Shown piece by piece: positions 1 through 9,059 of a DNA stretch of 64,000 nt (position 1 is its first letter; each line of letters starts with the position of its first letter). The notes beneath the pieces are model-generated. The model saw only the letters and a program-made list of their open reading frames with translations, did no database searches and had not been told where the DNA came from. Position numbers and translations under genes: made by a program. Origin of the DNA: Bacteroidales bacterium (GTDB taxonomy: Bacteria > Bacteroidota > Bacteroidia > Bacteroidales > UBA10428); assembly GCA_016928305.1 (NCBI GenBank), contig JAFGKY010000001.1:1-64000 (forward strand). Reading direction: 5' to 3'.

Positions 1-6
1 CAATTC

Positions 7-26
7 CCCCAACCTGAAGGTTGGGG
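7..26. repeat. REP-like palindrome A
   Basis: Perfect 8-bp stem CCCCAACC / GGTTGGGG around a TGAA loop. The outer flanks CAAT...ATTG extend the symmetry. It belongs to a set of five palindromes in this window (also 1388, 41731, 46635, 46684) that differ in stem sequence but keep pairing and a TTCA/TGAA/TTAA loop. Confidence 0.75.
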
Positions 27-85
27 CTATTGAATTAACTTTTATTGTATCTTTTTGGGCAATGGTTTCAACTCTTAATTCGCAT

Positions 86-113
86 TATGAGCAACGAGCT
101 ATGAGCCTCGAGA
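86..113. repeat. 7-bp tandem array, TATGAGC type
   Basis: Four consecutive heptamers TATGAGC, AACGAGC, TATGAGC, CTCGAGA in a non-coding stretch. It is one of several period-7 arrays in the window. Confidence 0.6.
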
Positions 114-510
114 AGTTAATGATTGACTATCCTGCTCCAATTTTTTCATAGAACTCATTATCATTTAACAATTTCGATCCCTTTTTACCAGATTAAATGT
201 TGTTTGAAGTTTTTCATCTTTTTAAGTTTATTATTTTAAGATATGCATCGTATCCCGGAGAATCTGGTAGCTCGAAGCTCATGGCCTGAATTCTCTTGCA
301 TTAGTTACGCATCTTTATGATGAACCATTATAAGATTTATTATTCGAATATAGTTGATAATGATGTTTTTTACATATAAAATCCATATAAAAAAGACTTT
401 GTTGTAATTTCTGGTTTATCTGAACAAAAAGACTTATTCAACGTATTTCTTCTTTGTTTTGCGATTCTTCCAACTTTCCGTATCTTTCAGCCTGAAATCA
501 ATTCAGCTGC

Positions 511-1206
511 ATGTTTAAATCTGTTTCTTTAATAACCATTTGGATGGTTGTCCTTCCATTGTATGCGCAAACTGAGTTCAGGAAAGAATTTAATATCGGA
601 CTGTCCCAGGGAGCTGCTCTTAACTGGGTAGGGTTCGATCCTCCGGTCAGCCAACAGATCCTGGTCAGTTATACCGGCGGCCTCGTGTTCCGGTACATTA
701 CCGAGCCAAATCTCGGCCTGCAGCTTGAAGTCAACTATTTGCAACGCGGATGGACCGAAGATCCCAAAAAATCGGGAGTATATGAAAGAAAACAGGAAAT
801 GGTCACCATTCCGGTGATGACCCATATTTATTTCGGGAAGAAAAGCAAAATCCGTCTTCTGTTCGTTGTAGGACCTTATATTGCATTTCTCCTGAGTGAC
901 ACGGAAAAAAACAAGGTAACCGACACCATCGAATACAATGATTATTACGGAAAATCCCTGGCCGGCAAATTCGAGTATGGGTTAACAGGCGGATTGGGTG
1001 GTTCCTTTCGAACACGCGTGGGCATTTTTGAACTCCAGGCCAGGTACAGCCACAGCCTGACCAATCTGTTTAAAGCAGGAAAGGAAGAATTCCGTTACCT
1101 GGGATCACGGCCGCAAACAGTGGACATCTGCCTCCGGTACGTTTTTAATCTGTCATCACGTAGACAGGGTAAAGGTGAGCCGCAATCGGTGACCGGTAAC
1201 TGGTAA
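511..1206 (+). CDS. Outer-membrane beta-barrel (PorT-like) protein
   Basis: 231 aa with an N-terminal signal peptide (hydrophobic residues about 5-18, likely cleavage after LYA before QTEF). The rest alternates short hydrophobic strands with Gly/aromatic turns, as in the 8-stranded outer-membrane barrel proteins common in Bacteroidota (PorT / outer membrane protein beta-barrel domain). The probable site is the outer membrane; the ligand or function is unknown. The ATG is the first codon of the frame and sits right before the signal peptide. It stands alone, with long gaps on both sides. The last residues TGNW and the TAA stop lie inside a three-unit 7-bp repeat (GGTGACC, GGTAACT, GGTAATC; 1188-1208), so the C-terminus may have been extended or trimmed by that repeat. 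Family is fairly sure, role is not. Confidence 0.8.
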   Translation: MFKSVSLITIWMVVLPLYAQTEFRKEFNIGLSQGAALNWVGFDPPVSQQILVSYTGGLVFRYITEPNLGLQLEVNYLQRGWTEDPKKSGVYERKQEMVTIPVMTHIYFGKKSKIRLLFVVGPYIAFLLSDTEKNKVTDTIEYNDYYGKSLAGKFEYGLTGGLGGSFRTRVGIFELQARYSHSLTNLFKAGKEEFRYLGSRPQTVDICLRYVFNLSSRRQGKGEPQSVTGNW

Positions 1207-1208
1207 TC
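1188..1208. repeat. 7-bp array over the stop codon of the barrel gene
   Basis: Three heptamers GGTGACC, GGTAACT, GGTAATC. The TAA stop of the upstream gene (1204-1206) is in the third unit. The same GGTAACC unit recurs at the end of the superoxide dismutase gene at 15656-15676. Confidence 0.65.
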
Positions 1209-1278
1209 AGTCCCTCAGTATAATTTCATATCGTTAACAGAAAAATAAACTATCGATTCGTACTGATTTTACATAAAA

Positions 1279-1306
1279 GTCGACAGTCCACGGTCGACAG
1301 TATATT
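1279..1306. repeat. 7-bp array, GTCGACA type
   Basis: Units GTCGACA, GTCCACG, GTCGACA, GTATATT. They fit the GTnnACn unit seen at 8992, 15744 and 47357. Confidence 0.6.
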
Positions 1307-1326
1307 TATGGTATCCCATGGCCAAA

Positions 1327-1348
1327 GCCTGTCTGGCAGCAGACAGGC
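1327..1348. repeat. GC-rich hairpin
   Basis: Perfect 9-bp stem GCCTGTCTG / CAGACAGGC with a GCAG loop. There is no T-run on either side, so it looks like a repeat hairpin, not a clear intrinsic terminator. Confidence 0.6.
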
Positions 1349-1387
1349 CAAGGGCAATAGATGCCTCACAGCAAGACTTATCCATTG

Positions 1388-1407
1388 CCCCTGACTTCAG
1401 TCAGGGG
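1388..1407. repeat. REP-like palindrome B
   Basis: Perfect stem CCCCTGAC / GTCAGGGG with a TTCA loop. The left flank GACTTATCCATTGCC is identical to the flank of the palindrome at 46635, 45 kb away, which marks both as copies of one dispersed element. Confidence 0.75.
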
Positions 1408-1473
1408 TCATAATTGGTCTTTGGGTCTTTGCTTTGTTCTTTTATCTTGCCTTTTGACTCTTGATTCTGTTTT

Positions 1474-1515
1474 GATTTACGATGTACGATGTGCGATTTT
1501 CGATTTACGAAGTAA
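1474..1515. repeat. 7-bp array, GATTTAC type
   Basis: Six consecutive heptamers: GATTTAC, GATGTAC, GATGTGC, GATTTTC, GATTTAC, GAAGTAA. Non-coding. Confidence 0.65.
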
Positions 1516-1580
1516 ACCAAAGCCCAAGTCCCAACTGCCGCTGCTACTGCCGCAGAAGCAACCATACCCTCATAACCCCT

Positions 1581-1700
1581 TACCCTCATCCCACACCAAA
1601 AGTCCCCCCACCTGGGGTGGCCACAGGGGGGCTCCTCCTGCCCTCATCCCACACTCCAAAAGTCCCCCCATTTGGGGGAGACCACAGGGGGGCTCCCTAC
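1581..1700. repeat. C/G-rich tandem repeat, two copies of about 60 bp
   Basis: Two similar units. Each has CCCTCATCCCACA, then AAAAGTCCCCCCA, then a short GGGG-containing palindromic core, then CCACAGGGGGGCTCC. A shorter third start (CCCCTTATCCCTCA) overlaps the end of lysC, so the lysC stop codon and last few codons derive from repeat sequence. Each unit can fold through its C-run and G-run. Confidence 0.65.
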
Positions 1701-2959
1701 CCCTTATCCCTCACCACCATCTGAATGGTCGATTTGGTGCGCTGGGTCAGCAGGAGATCTTTATTAACCAGCACCCTGCTTATGGTTGCATCATCATAAT
1801 ACCGTATGGTGACAAGTTCGAGATTATTGGTGCAGGTCACCCTGAAATCTTTTCCCAGGTCTTCCAGGATCCCCGGAATCCGGCTCCGGTCATTGTTTAC
1901 ACATATGTCAAAACTAACGGCTGAGTTTTGCATCAGATTTATTTTCAGGCCGTAACCGGCAACACACCTGAAAATCTTCTCCAGGTGATCTTCGGCAATG
2001 AATGAAAAGTCAACCGGATGAATATGGATCAGCACCTGATCCATCTTGAATATAAAAGATGGAATGAGCTTATCATAAGTTTCATTACCAATAACTGTAC
2101 CCGGTTCATCGGGATCCAGGAAGGATCTGACATAAAGTTTTATCCCCTTGTTTTTCAGGGGTTGGATGGTTTTGGGATGGATCACGCTGGTACCGTAATA
2201 AGCCAGTTCAATAGCATCCATATACGATATTCTGTCGAGTTTCACGGTATTGTCAAACCATTTGGGGTCTGCATTCAACACTCCCGGAACATCCTTCCAC
2301 ACGGTAACCGATTCGGCATCGAGGATGTAGGCTATCACTGCTGCAGTATAATCCGAACCTTCCCTGCCCAGGGTAGTTGTGAGGTTATTGACTGTGGATC
2401 CTATAAATCCCTGGGTAATGTATAATTCCCTGGCATGAAACCGAAACCGGTCCTGGATAAGGTGTGTTGAAAGGTTCCAGTCTACCCGTCCTTCCCTGAA
2501 AGTACTGTCGGTCTTCAGGTATTGTCTTATGTCCACCCATTCGTTCGTTAATCCCGCTGAATTCAGATGACTGCTAACGATAAGGGTTGAAAGAATTTCA
2601 CCCCATGGTACGATCTGATCATAATCGCGGTTGTAATAACCGGTCGGATCTTCATCGACAGCCGTATATAAACCGGTGAAAACAGCATTCAGTTCAGTTA
2701 TGAGGCCATGATCGGCATTGGAATCCAGATCCTCCACTATGGACATATGAAAATCCTTTATCTGATCAAGCTCGGCACGGGCCTTTGTTTTATCACCATT
2801 AACCTGAGCATGGACAACCCTCTCAAGGGCATTGGTTGTTTTCCCCATGGCGGAAATAACCACAACCAGCGGCTCATTGTATTTCCGTAATATGGTACCG
2901 ATACTCCTCACGGTTTCAGCACTCTTTACCGAGGCTCCACCGAACTTAAAAACTTTCAT
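1697..2959 (-). CDS. lysC: Aspartate kinase (monofunctional aspartokinase)
   Basis: Catalyses ATP-dependent phosphorylation of L-aspartate, the first step to lysine, threonine, methionine and diaminopimelate. 420 aa. The N-terminal kinase domain opens with KFGGASV (family KFGGTSV), has the ATP-site region VISAMGKTTNALE and the nucleotide loop LGREGSDYTA, and ends near PLKNKGIKLYVRSF. An ACT-type regulatory region follows (about residues 300-415), so end-product feedback is expected, though the ligand cannot be read. Length fits lysC-type enzymes and there is no homoserine dehydrogenase fusion. The ATG at 2959 precedes the conserved motif directly. The gene diverges from mfd. The final residues (MVVRDKG) and stop come from the adjacent C-rich repeat, so the extreme C-terminus is probably not conserved. 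Confidence 0.93.
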   Translation of the reverse strand: MKVFKFGGASVKSAETVRSIGTILRKYNEPLVVVISAMGKTTNALERVVHAQVNGDKTKARAELDQIKDFHMSIVEDLDSNADHGLITELNAVFTGLYTAVDEDPTGYYNRDYDQIVPWGEILSTLIVSSHLNSAGLTNEWVDIRQYLKTDSTFREGRVDWNLSTHLIQDRFRFHARELYITQGFIGSTVNNLTTTLGREGSDYTAAVIAYILDAESVTVWKDVPGVLNADPKWFDNTVKLDRISYMDAIELAYYGTSVIHPKTIQPLKNKGIKLYVRSFLDPDEPGTVIGNETYDKLIPSFIFKMDQVLIHIHPVDFSFIAEDHLEKIFRCVAGYGLKINLMQNSAVSFDICVNNDRSRIPGILEDLGKDFRVTCTNNLELVTIRYYDDATISRVLVNKDLLLTQRTKSTIQMVVRDKG

Positions 2960-2973
2960 GCAATTGTTTTTGT

Positions 2974-2981
2974 CAAATTTA
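2974..2981 (-). promoter_or_regulatory. Putative -7 box of lysC
   Basis: Reads TAAATTTG on the minus strand, an exact match to the Bacteroidota -7 consensus TAnnTTTG, 14 bases before the lysC ATG. No good -33 TTTG is seen at the usual spacing, so this rests on the -7 match alone. Confidence 0.45.
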
Positions 2982-3111
2982 CAGCATTTGATGCTTATCT
3001 GAAAAAAACAAATATCAACCTTTTTTGGTTGTCACAGAATATGCAATGCTGTTCAGCAGAAAATCGGAAATTTTAGCCAACTTTGCAGCCTTCATTCTTA
3101 TTATAGTCGTT

Positions 3112-6100
3112 GTGGCGCTTTCTGATCTGCTTATCTTATACCGGCAGCATCCTCGTTTTCGCGAGCTGACCCAATGCGGAAACCGCAGAGTATCCCTGAC
3201 CGGGCTCACCGCCTCTTCACGTTCCCTTATAATGGCTTCTGCTATCAGTGAAACAACCTGTCTTCATCTTGTGATACTACCCGGGAAAGAAGAAGCCGCA
3301 TATTGCTACAACGACCTTATGAACCTGCTTGGCAAGGATTATGTATACTTTTTTCCGTCTTCCTATAAACGGTTATTCCATTATGATCAGATTGATCCGG
3401 GAAACATCATCCTGCGAACCAATACACTCGACCGGATAGGCTCGGGGCAAACCGGAAAGTCCGGTAATATATTTACGGTTGTGGTAACATACCCCGAAGG
3501 ATTGTCCGAGAAGGTCATTGCTCACAAGAAATTAAAAAAGAACACATTACAACTTACTGTTGGCGAAAAGATTTCCCCTGATTTTATAGAGGAAGTGCTT
3601 GACGTATACAAATTTCAACCGGTTGATTTTGTATATGAACCCGGACAGTTTTCACGCCGGGGAAGTATCATTGATATTTTTTCCTATTCCGGTCCAAATC
3701 CTTACAGGATTGATTTTTTTGGTGATGAGGTGGAATCCATCCGATCCTTTGATGTGGAGGATCAGCTGTCAAAAGACAAATTTAAATCGATCAACATAAT
3801 TCCGAATATCCGGGACCTGACACTGGAAGATACAGGCGAGTCGTTTCTTGATTATCTTCCTGCCAACACCCGGATATGGATGCATGATATTGAATATGTT
3901 TCCGAAAAACTCAACGAAATCTATCAACAGGCCACACAAAATAAAGGGAAGGAAAATATACAGTTAAACGAGGATCAACTTACTACCGGTCATTATTTGC
4001 TTCAAAAAATACCTGCATTCAACGTGATTGAAATTGCTCAACGTCCGTTTTATAATGATGCCCGTATCATAGCTTTTTCAACCAGTCCCCAGCCTCCCTT
4101 CAACAAGAATTTCAACCTGCTTGCAGACACCTTACGACGGAATCATGAAAATGGGCTTGTAAACTATATACTAAGCGACAGTGAAAAGCAAATCGAGCGC
4201 CTTACAGCAATTTTCCATGACATCCATCCGGATATTCCGTTTCATCCGTTACTTCGTACCCTGCATGAGGGCTTTACGGATCATGACCTCAGGATTTGCT
4301 GCTATACCGATCACCAGATATTTGAACGTTATCATAAATATACCTTCGATGCTTATTTCTCAGCTAAAGGAGCGCTTACCCTCAAGGAATTAAAAGGGCT
4401 GCATCCCGGCGACTATGTGGTTCATATCGATCACGGCATTGGTAAATTCGGCGGCCTGGAAAAAATCATGATCGGCGGAAAAGCACAGGAGGCAGCAAGA
4501 CTGGTATACCAGGATAACGATATCCTGTATGTGAGCATACACTCGCTGCATAAAATCTCAAAGTACAAAGGAAAAGATGACAGGGTTCCTCGGCTTTATA
4601 AACTGGGTACCGGATCGTGGCAACGTCTTAAACAGTCAACCAAGACCAAAATTCAGGATATTGCCCGCGACCTGATTGCACTGTATGCAAAGCGCAGGAC
4701 GATCAAAGGGATGGCCTTCTCGCCCGATACTTACCTTCAGTATGAACTTGAAGCTTCCTTTATTTTTGAAGACACTCCCGACCAGGTAAAAGCCACCCGG
4801 GCGGTTAAGGAAGATATGGAATCGGAAGTACCGATGGACAGGCTTGTATGCGGTGATGTGGGGTTCGGAAAAACAGAGGTGGCGGTGAGGGCTGCCTTTA
4901 AGGCTGTCGCCGACAGCAAGCAGGTGGCTATCCTTGTTCCTACAACCATCCTTGCATTGCAGCATTTCAATACCTTCAGGGACAGGCTCAGGGATTTTCC
5001 ATGCAATATCGATTATATAAGCCGGCTAAAAAGGCCGAAAGATCAGAAGGAAACTATCAGGAAACTTGAAGAAGGCAGGATAGACATAATAATTGGAACC
5101 CACCGCCTGCTGGGTGCGGATATAAAATTCAAAGATATCGGTTTGCTGATACTCGATGAGGAACAAAAATTCGGTGTGACGGCTAAGGAAAAACTGAAAA
5201 AACTGAAGCTGAATGTCGACACCCTGACCCTGACGGCAACACCTATTCCGCGCACGTTGCAGTTTTCGCTGATGGGAGCCCGTGATCTGTCCATCATCAA
5301 TACACCACCACCTAACCGTCATCCCATTGTTACCGAACTGCACTCCTTCCATGAAGAAATCATCCGTGAAGGCATTTTGTATGAGGTTTCCCGCGGGGGG
5401 CAGGTTTTTTTCATCCATAATCGTGTACAGAATATTGCTGAGATGGAAACGCTGGTCAGAAAACTCTGTCCCGGTGTAAAAGTTGTTGTTGCCCACGGTC
5501 AGATGGATGGGCCGAAACTTGAAAAGACCATGCTCGATTTTATCGGAGGTGATTACGATGTACTGGTGTCTACCACGATAATCGAATCGGGGCTGGATAT
5601 TCCCAACGCCAATACCATTTTCATCAACAACGCACATCACTTCGGTCTGAGCGATCTGCATCAGCTCCGGGGCCGTGTTGGCCGTTCCAACAAGAAGGCT
5701 TTCTGTTACCTGCTGGGCCCTCCGGTAAGTCTTATGACACCAGAGGCCCGTCGCAGAGTGAAAGCAATTGAGGAATTATCCGATCTCGGCAGTGGTTTTA
5801 ACATTGCTTTACAGGATCTGGATATCCGCGGGGCCGGCAACCTGCTTGGCGCAGAACAAAGCGGGTTCATCGCTGAAATCGGCTTTGAAACCTACACCCG
5901 CATTCTCAATGAAGCCATACAGGAACTTAAAGAAAAAGAATATAAAGAAGTCTTTGCAGCAGAACAAAAGCCCGATTCAACATTAATCACAACCCATTTT
6001 CTGGAGGACTGTCAGATTGATACCGACCTGGAACTGCTCTTTCCCGAAACCTATATTGCAAACGTAGCTGAACGGATGAATCTATACAGGCAACTTGATC

Positions 6101-6453
6101 AGATGGAAGATGAAACATCCCTTGCTAAATTCGAAAATCAGCTGAAGGATCGTTTCGGACCTTTGCCGCCGGAATCCGGAGAATTAATGCAAGTGGTCAG
6201 GTTGCGATGGCTTGCGGTAGATCTTGGCTTTGAGAAACTGGTGTTGAAGGGCAGGAAAATGATCGGATATTTCATTTCGGATCCAAATTCACCGTATTTT
6301 AAATCTGCAACCTTTGATTATATCCTCAGGGTCATTCAGAAAAATCCCGGGCAATTCAGGATGAAAGAGGCAAACAACAAACTCAGCCTTACCATTGATA
6401 ATATTGAGACTGTATCCGACGCAAAAGAGAAACTCCTGCGATTTAAGTCATGA
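3112..6453 (+). CDS. mfd: Transcription-repair coupling factor Mfd
   Basis: SF2 DNA translocase that removes RNA polymerase stalled at lesions and recruits UvrA. A UvrB-like N-terminal region is followed by the CarD-like RNA-polymerase interaction domain (LHPGDYVVHIDHGIG), then the RecG-like motor with Walker A GDVGFGKTE, DEEQ box, TATPIPRTL motif III and the GRVGRS motif VI, and a C-terminal TRCF domain. The frame is open from 3025 (TTG) and has an ATG at 3046, but those starts add a hydrophobic stretch not expected for Mfd. I chose GTG 3112, just before SDLLILYRQHPRF, where similarity to the family would begin. The length of about 1,113 aa is normal. It diverges from lysC and converges on groEL across a terminator. 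Confidence 0.93.
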   Translation: MALSDLLILYRQHPRFRELTQCGNRRVSLTGLTASSRSLIMASAISETTCLHLVILPGKEEAAYCYNDLMNLLGKDYVYFFPSSYKRLFHYDQIDPGNIILRTNTLDRIGSGQTGKSGNIFTVVVTYPEGLSEKVIAHKKLKKNTLQLTVGEKISPDFIEEVLDVYKFQPVDFVYEPGQFSRRGSIIDIFSYSGPNPYRIDFFGDEVESIRSFDVEDQLSKDKFKSINIIPNIRDLTLEDTGESFLDYLPANTRIWMHDIEYVSEKLNEIYQQATQNKGKENIQLNEDQLTTGHYLLQKIPAFNVIEIAQRPFYNDARIIAFSTSPQPPFNKNFNLLADTLRRNHENGLVNYILSDSEKQIERLTAIFHDIHPDIPFHPLLRTLHEGFTDHDLRICCYTDHQIFERYHKYTFDAYFSAKGALTLKELKGLHPGDYVVHIDHGIGKFGGLEKIMIGGKAQEAARLVYQDNDILYVSIHSLHKISKYKGKDDRVPRLYKLGTGSWQRLKQSTKTKIQDIARDLIALYAKRRTIKGMAFSPDTYLQYELEASFIFEDTPDQVKATRAVKEDMESEVPMDRLVCGDVGFGKTEVAVRAAFKAVADSKQVAILVPTTILALQHFNTFRDRLRDFPCNIDYISRLKRPKDQKETIRKLEEGRIDIIIGTHRLLGADIKFKDIGLLILDEEQKFGVTAKEKLKKLKLNVDTLTLTATPIPRTLQFSLMGARDLSIINTPPPNRHPIVTELHSFHEEIIREGILYEVSRGGQVFFIHNRVQNIAEMETLVRKLCPGVKVVVAHGQMDGPKLEKTMLDFIGGDYDVLVSTTIIESGLDIPNANTIFINNAHHFGLSDLHQLRGRVGRSNKKAFCYLLGPPVSLMTPEARRRVKAIEELSDLGSGFNIALQDLDIRGAGNLLGAEQSGFIAEIGFETYTRILNEAIQELKEKEYKEVFAAEQKPDSTLITTHFLEDCQIDTDLELLFPETYIANVAERMNLYRQLDQMEDETSLAKFENQLKDRFGPLPPESGELMQVVRLRWLAVDLGFEKLVLKGRKMIGYFISDPNSPYFKSATFDYILRVIQKNPGQFRMKEANNKLSLTIDNIETVSDAKEKLLRFKS

Positions 6454-6484
6454 ATCGTGTTTTGCTTCAATGCTGCTGCAAAAA

Positions 6485-6509
6485 AAGCCCCGTCGTACCG
6501 ACGAGGCTT
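6485..6509 (-). terminator. Intrinsic terminator after groEL
   Basis: On the minus strand, GCCTCGTCG / CGACGGGGC forms a near-perfect stem around GTA (one mismatch) followed by a run of seven T. It lies between the convergent groEL and mfd stops; the T-run serves groEL, and the stem could also stop mfd transcripts. Confidence 0.75.
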
Positions 6510-6533
6510 ATCATGGATATGTCAACCTGATTT

Positions 6534-8168
6534 TTACATCATGCCGCCCATTCCGGGTCCTCCGCCCATGGGCACGGGAGGTTCTTTTTCCGGTTTTTCA
6601 GCAACCACACACTCGGTGGTAAGGAACATGCCGGCAATGGATGCGGCATTCTCCAGCGCTATTCTCGCTACTTTAGTAGGATCCATAACACCCGCTTTGT
6701 ATAAAGGCTCATATTTATCATCCTGAGCATTGTAACCAAAGTCATCTTTGCCTTCCTTGATCTTTTGAACTACAACGGAACCTTCGTTGCCTGCGTTTTC
6801 AGCTATCTGACGTGCCGGTTCTTCAAGTGCGCGGCGAACAATAGCAATTCCGGTGTTCTGGTCTTCATTTTCTCCCTTTAAGTTATCAAGAGCTTTAATA
6901 GCCCTTATGTAGCCAACACCTCCACCGGGAATGATACCCTCTTCGACGGCTGCACGCGTGGCACTTAATGCATCTTCAACGCGGGCCTTCTTTTCTTTCA
7001 TCTCCACTTCAGAAGCAGCACCCACGTATAATACTGCTACACCACCGGCAAGTTTGGCCAATCTTTCCTGTAATTTTTCCTTGTCGTAATCGGATGTCGT
7101 AGTCTCAATCTGAGCTTTTATTTGTTTAATACGTCCTTCTATATTCTTTTTTTCACCGGCACCGTTTACTATGGTGGTATTCTCTTTGTCAATTACCACT
7201 TTTTCACAACGTCCCAGCATATCAATCTTGGCTCCTTCCAGGGTAAGCCCTTTTTCTTCAGATATTACCACACCTCCTGTAAGAACAGCAATATCTTCAA
7301 GCATTTCCTTTCGTCTGTCACCAAATCCCGGTGCTTTCACAGCTGCAATTTTAAGCGAACCCCTGAGTTTGTTCACAACCAATGTTGCCAATGCTTCACC
7401 GTCAATATCTTCAGCAATGATCAACAGTGGCTTGCCACCCTGTGCTATGGGTTCAAGAACAGGGAGCAGGTCTTTCATGGTCGATATCTTTTTATCCGAA
7501 AGAAGAATGTAAGCATTTTCAAGAACAGCTTCCATCTTGTCGGGATCGGTGATAAAATAAGCCGAAATATAACCACGGTCGAACTGCATACCTTCCACAA
7601 CATCCACATGGGTTTCTGTTCCTTTGGCTTCTTCAACCGTAATAACACCTTCCTTCTTAACCTTGCCCATAGCTTCGGCTATCAGTTTCCCGATGTTATG
7701 GTCGTTGTTGGCTGAAACCGCTGCAACCTGTTCAATTTTCTGATTATCTTCCCCAATGGTATGTGATTGTTTTTTCAGGTCATCAATCACAACCTGCACG
7801 GCTTTGTCAATTCCCCTCTTCAGATCCATAGGATTTGCACCGGCCGTAACATTTTTCAGGCCGACATTCACGATGGACTGTGCCAATACGGTAGCCGTTG
7901 TGGTGCCATCACCGGCGTCATCATTGGTTTTTGAAGCGACCTCTTTGACAAGCTGTGCTCCTATATTCTCAAACGGATCTTCAATTTCAATTTCCTTAGC
8001 TACTGTAACACCATCTTTCGTGACGGCGGGAGCACCAAATTTTTTATCCAGAATAACATTACGCCCTTTGGGCCCCAATGTGATCTTTACAGCATTGGCG
8101 AGAGCGTCAACACCCTTTTTAAGCAGATCGCGGGCTTCAATATCATATTTAATCTCTTTTGTTGCCAT
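6534..8168 (-). CDS. groEL: Chaperonin GroEL (60 kDa)
   Basis: ATP-driven double-ring folding chaperonin of the cytoplasm, partner of GroES. 544 aa, the standard length. It starts [20 protein letters not shown] and carries the ATP-site signature LGPKGRNV and [10 protein letters not shown], the apical-domain substrate region, the [12 protein letters not shown] signature and a flexible Gly/Met tail ending GGMM. It lies 33 bp behind groES in a two-gene operon and ends at a strong terminator. No CIRCE element was recognised upstream of groES. Nothing unusual was seen. Confidence 0.98.
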   Translation of the reverse strand: MATKEIKYDIEARDLLKKGVDALANAVKITLGPKGRNVILDKKFGAPAVTKDGVTVAKEIEIEDPFENIGAQLVKEVASKTNDDAGDGTTTATVLAQSIVNVGLKNVTAGANPMDLKRGIDKAVQVVIDDLKKQSHTIGEDNQKIEQVAAVSANNDHNIGKLIAEAMGKVKKEGVITVEEAKGTETHVDVVEGMQFDRGYISAYFITDPDKMEAVLENAYILLSDKKISTMKDLLPVLEPIAQGGKPLLIIAEDIDGEALATLVVNKLRGSLKIAAVKAPGFGDRRKEMLEDIAVLTGGVVISEEKGLTLEGAKIDMLGRCEKVVIDKENTTIVNGAGEKKNIEGRIKQIKAQIETTTSDYDKEKLQERLAKLAGGVAVLYVGAASEVEMKEKKARVEDALSATRAAVEEGIIPGGGVGYIRAIKALDNLKGENEDQNTGIAIVRRALEEPARQIAENAGNEGSVVVQKIKEGKDDFGYNAQDDKYEPLYKAGVMDPTKVARIALENAASIAGMFLTTECVVAEKPEKEPPVPMGGGPGMGGMM

Positions 8169-8201
8169 ATTTATTATTTTTAAATTAGTTTTTACATTCT
8201 A

Positions 8202-8480
8202 TCAGACAATTGCCAGAATGTCGGTTTGTTTCATTATTAGATAATCCTGGCCATCAATATTGATTTCGGTTCCGGCATACTTTCCATACAATACAACGTC
8301 GCCTACCTTAACTTCCATTTTATCATCTTTTGTGCCGGGTCCGGCGGCTACTACAGTACCCCGCTGGGGCTTTTCCTTGGCAGAATCAGGTATAATGATC
8401 CCGCTTACAGTTTTTTCCATCGCTTCCAAAGGTTTAATAACTACCCTGTCGGCTAAAGGTTTAATTTTTACATCTGACAT
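8202..8480 (-). CDS. groES: Co-chaperonin GroES (10 kDa)
   Basis: Heptameric lid of the GroEL cavity. 92 aa, usual length. The mobile loop ([20 protein letters not shown]) and the roof and base segments ([27 protein letters not shown]) are intact. The ATG at 8480 is the family start. It is the first gene of the groES-groEL operon and follows the secG terminator, so it must have its own promoter in 8481-8571. Confidence 0.97.
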   Translation of the reverse strand: MSDVKIKPLADRVVIKPLEAMEKTVSGIIIPDSAKEKPQRGTVVAAGPGTKDDKMEVKVGDVVLYGKYAGTEINIDGQDYLIMKQTDILAIV

Positions 8481-8571
8481 ATACTATTATTTTTAAGTTA
8501 AACATGATTTCAAATTTCGTAGGGAACTTTAGCGAATTTTATGCCAAAGGTCCTAAACAGCCATCACAAAC

Positions 8572-8610
8572 AAAAAAGTGTCAGTTGCTATGACATACTG
8601 ACACTTTTTT
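8572..8610 (-). terminator. Intrinsic terminator after secG
   Basis: Stem GTGTCAG / CTGACAC (8578-8584 with 8598-8604), lengthened by flanking A6 and T6 runs that pair with each other. Either strand ends in a T-run, so it can work both ways. On the minus strand it closes the operon ending with secG and separates it from groES. Confidence 0.8.
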
Positions 8611-8627
8611 ATTGTTGTGCATAACTG

Positions 8628-8966
8628 TTATTGGTTATCATTATCTCCCTGTTCAGGAATATTGGTGGGATAAGATGGCAATTGATCGGTGGGAATAGCA
8701 TTCTCAATATTCTGAATCTTGGTCTGGCTTTCTGTTCCCCGATTCCGGTTAATGAACATAGTGGCTAAAATGCTCAGTATAACAATGGCTGAGGCAAATC
8801 CCCATGTAGCCTTTTCGATAAAATCAGCTGTTCTTTTTACCCCCATAATCTGATTCGAAGAAGAAAATCCCGAGGCCAGACCACCGCCTTTGGGGTTTTG
8901 CACCAGCACAATAAGAATCAGCAAAATGCTGATGAACAAAATAATTCCTATAATTAATCCGTACAT
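8628..8966 (-). CDS. secG: Preprotein translocase subunit SecG
   Basis: Small accessory subunit of the SecYEG inner-membrane channel. 112 aa with two membrane segments (about residues 3-22 and 54-75) and, between them, the family motif VQNPKGGGLASGFSSSNQIMG followed by KRTADFIEKATW. The C-terminal tail is polar, Asn/Gln/Pro-rich and unlikely to be conserved. It sits downstream of the TPR and lptE genes, with a 7-bp repeat array in the gap. Confidence 0.93.
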   Translation of the reverse strand: MYGLIIGIILFISILLILIVLVQNPKGGGLASGFSSSNQIMGVKRTADFIEKATWGFASAIVILSILATMFINRNRGTESQTKIQNIENAIPTDQLPSYPTNIPEQGDNDNQ

Positions 8967-8991
8967 AGTATTGGTTGATTTGTTGTTGTAT

Positions 8992-9059
8992 GTTCACAGT
9001 TAACAGTTAACCGTTCAACGTTTATAGCTCTGCGAACGGTGAACCGTAAACCGTAAACT
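8992..9059. repeat. Two 7-bp arrays, GTTAACA / GTAAACC type
   Basis: 8992-9019: GTTCACA, GTTAACA, GTTAACC, GTTCAAC. 9032-9059: GCGAACG, GTGAACC, GTAAACC, GTAAACT. The second array runs into the stop codon (TAG on the minus strand, 9058-9060) of the next gene. Confidence 0.7.

Larger units (their letters stand above)
1..510. other. Gene-free stretch with short repeats
   Basis: No convincing reading frame lies here on either strand. The stretch is AT-rich. It begins with a perfect palindrome (7-26), holds a four-unit 7-bp array at 86-113 (units like TATGAGC) and a two-unit relative in opposite orientation at 269-282. The 120 bases before the gene at 511 could hold its promoter, but I see no clear TAnnTTTG box. 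Confidence 0.6.
1207..1696. other. Repeat-rich gap between barrel gene and lysC
   Basis: No gene is supported. The gap holds, in order, a GTCGACA heptamer array (1279-1306), a hairpin (1327-1348), a REP-like palindrome (1388-1407), a loose CTTTG-rich period-7 stretch (about 1414-1470), a GATTTAC heptamer array (1474-1515) and a C-rich tandem repeat (about 1581-1700) in which lysC ends. Open frames across it are low-complexity translations of these repeats. Confidence 0.65.

Noticed and set aside
1361-1924. A 187-codon open frame on the plus strand
   Set aside because: It runs through the REP palindrome, the 7-bp array and the C-rich repeat, then antisense to lysC. Composition is low-complexity and it has no family features.
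2960-3111. Lysine riboswitch before lysC
   Set aside because: The whole divergent gap is about 150 bases and holds a -7 box 14 bases from the lysC ATG. There is no space for the aptamer and no matching structure.
3025-3111. N-terminal hydrophobic extension of Mfd from the TTG or ATG starts at 3025 and 3046
   Set aside because: Mfd is a cytosolic DNA translocase. The added segment is hydrophobic and unlike the family, so it is more likely leader sequence.
6534-8168. Long plus-strand frames opposite groEL (7122-7715, 7756-8244)
   Set aside because: They are antisense shadows of groEL codons, with no homologous features and no promoter.
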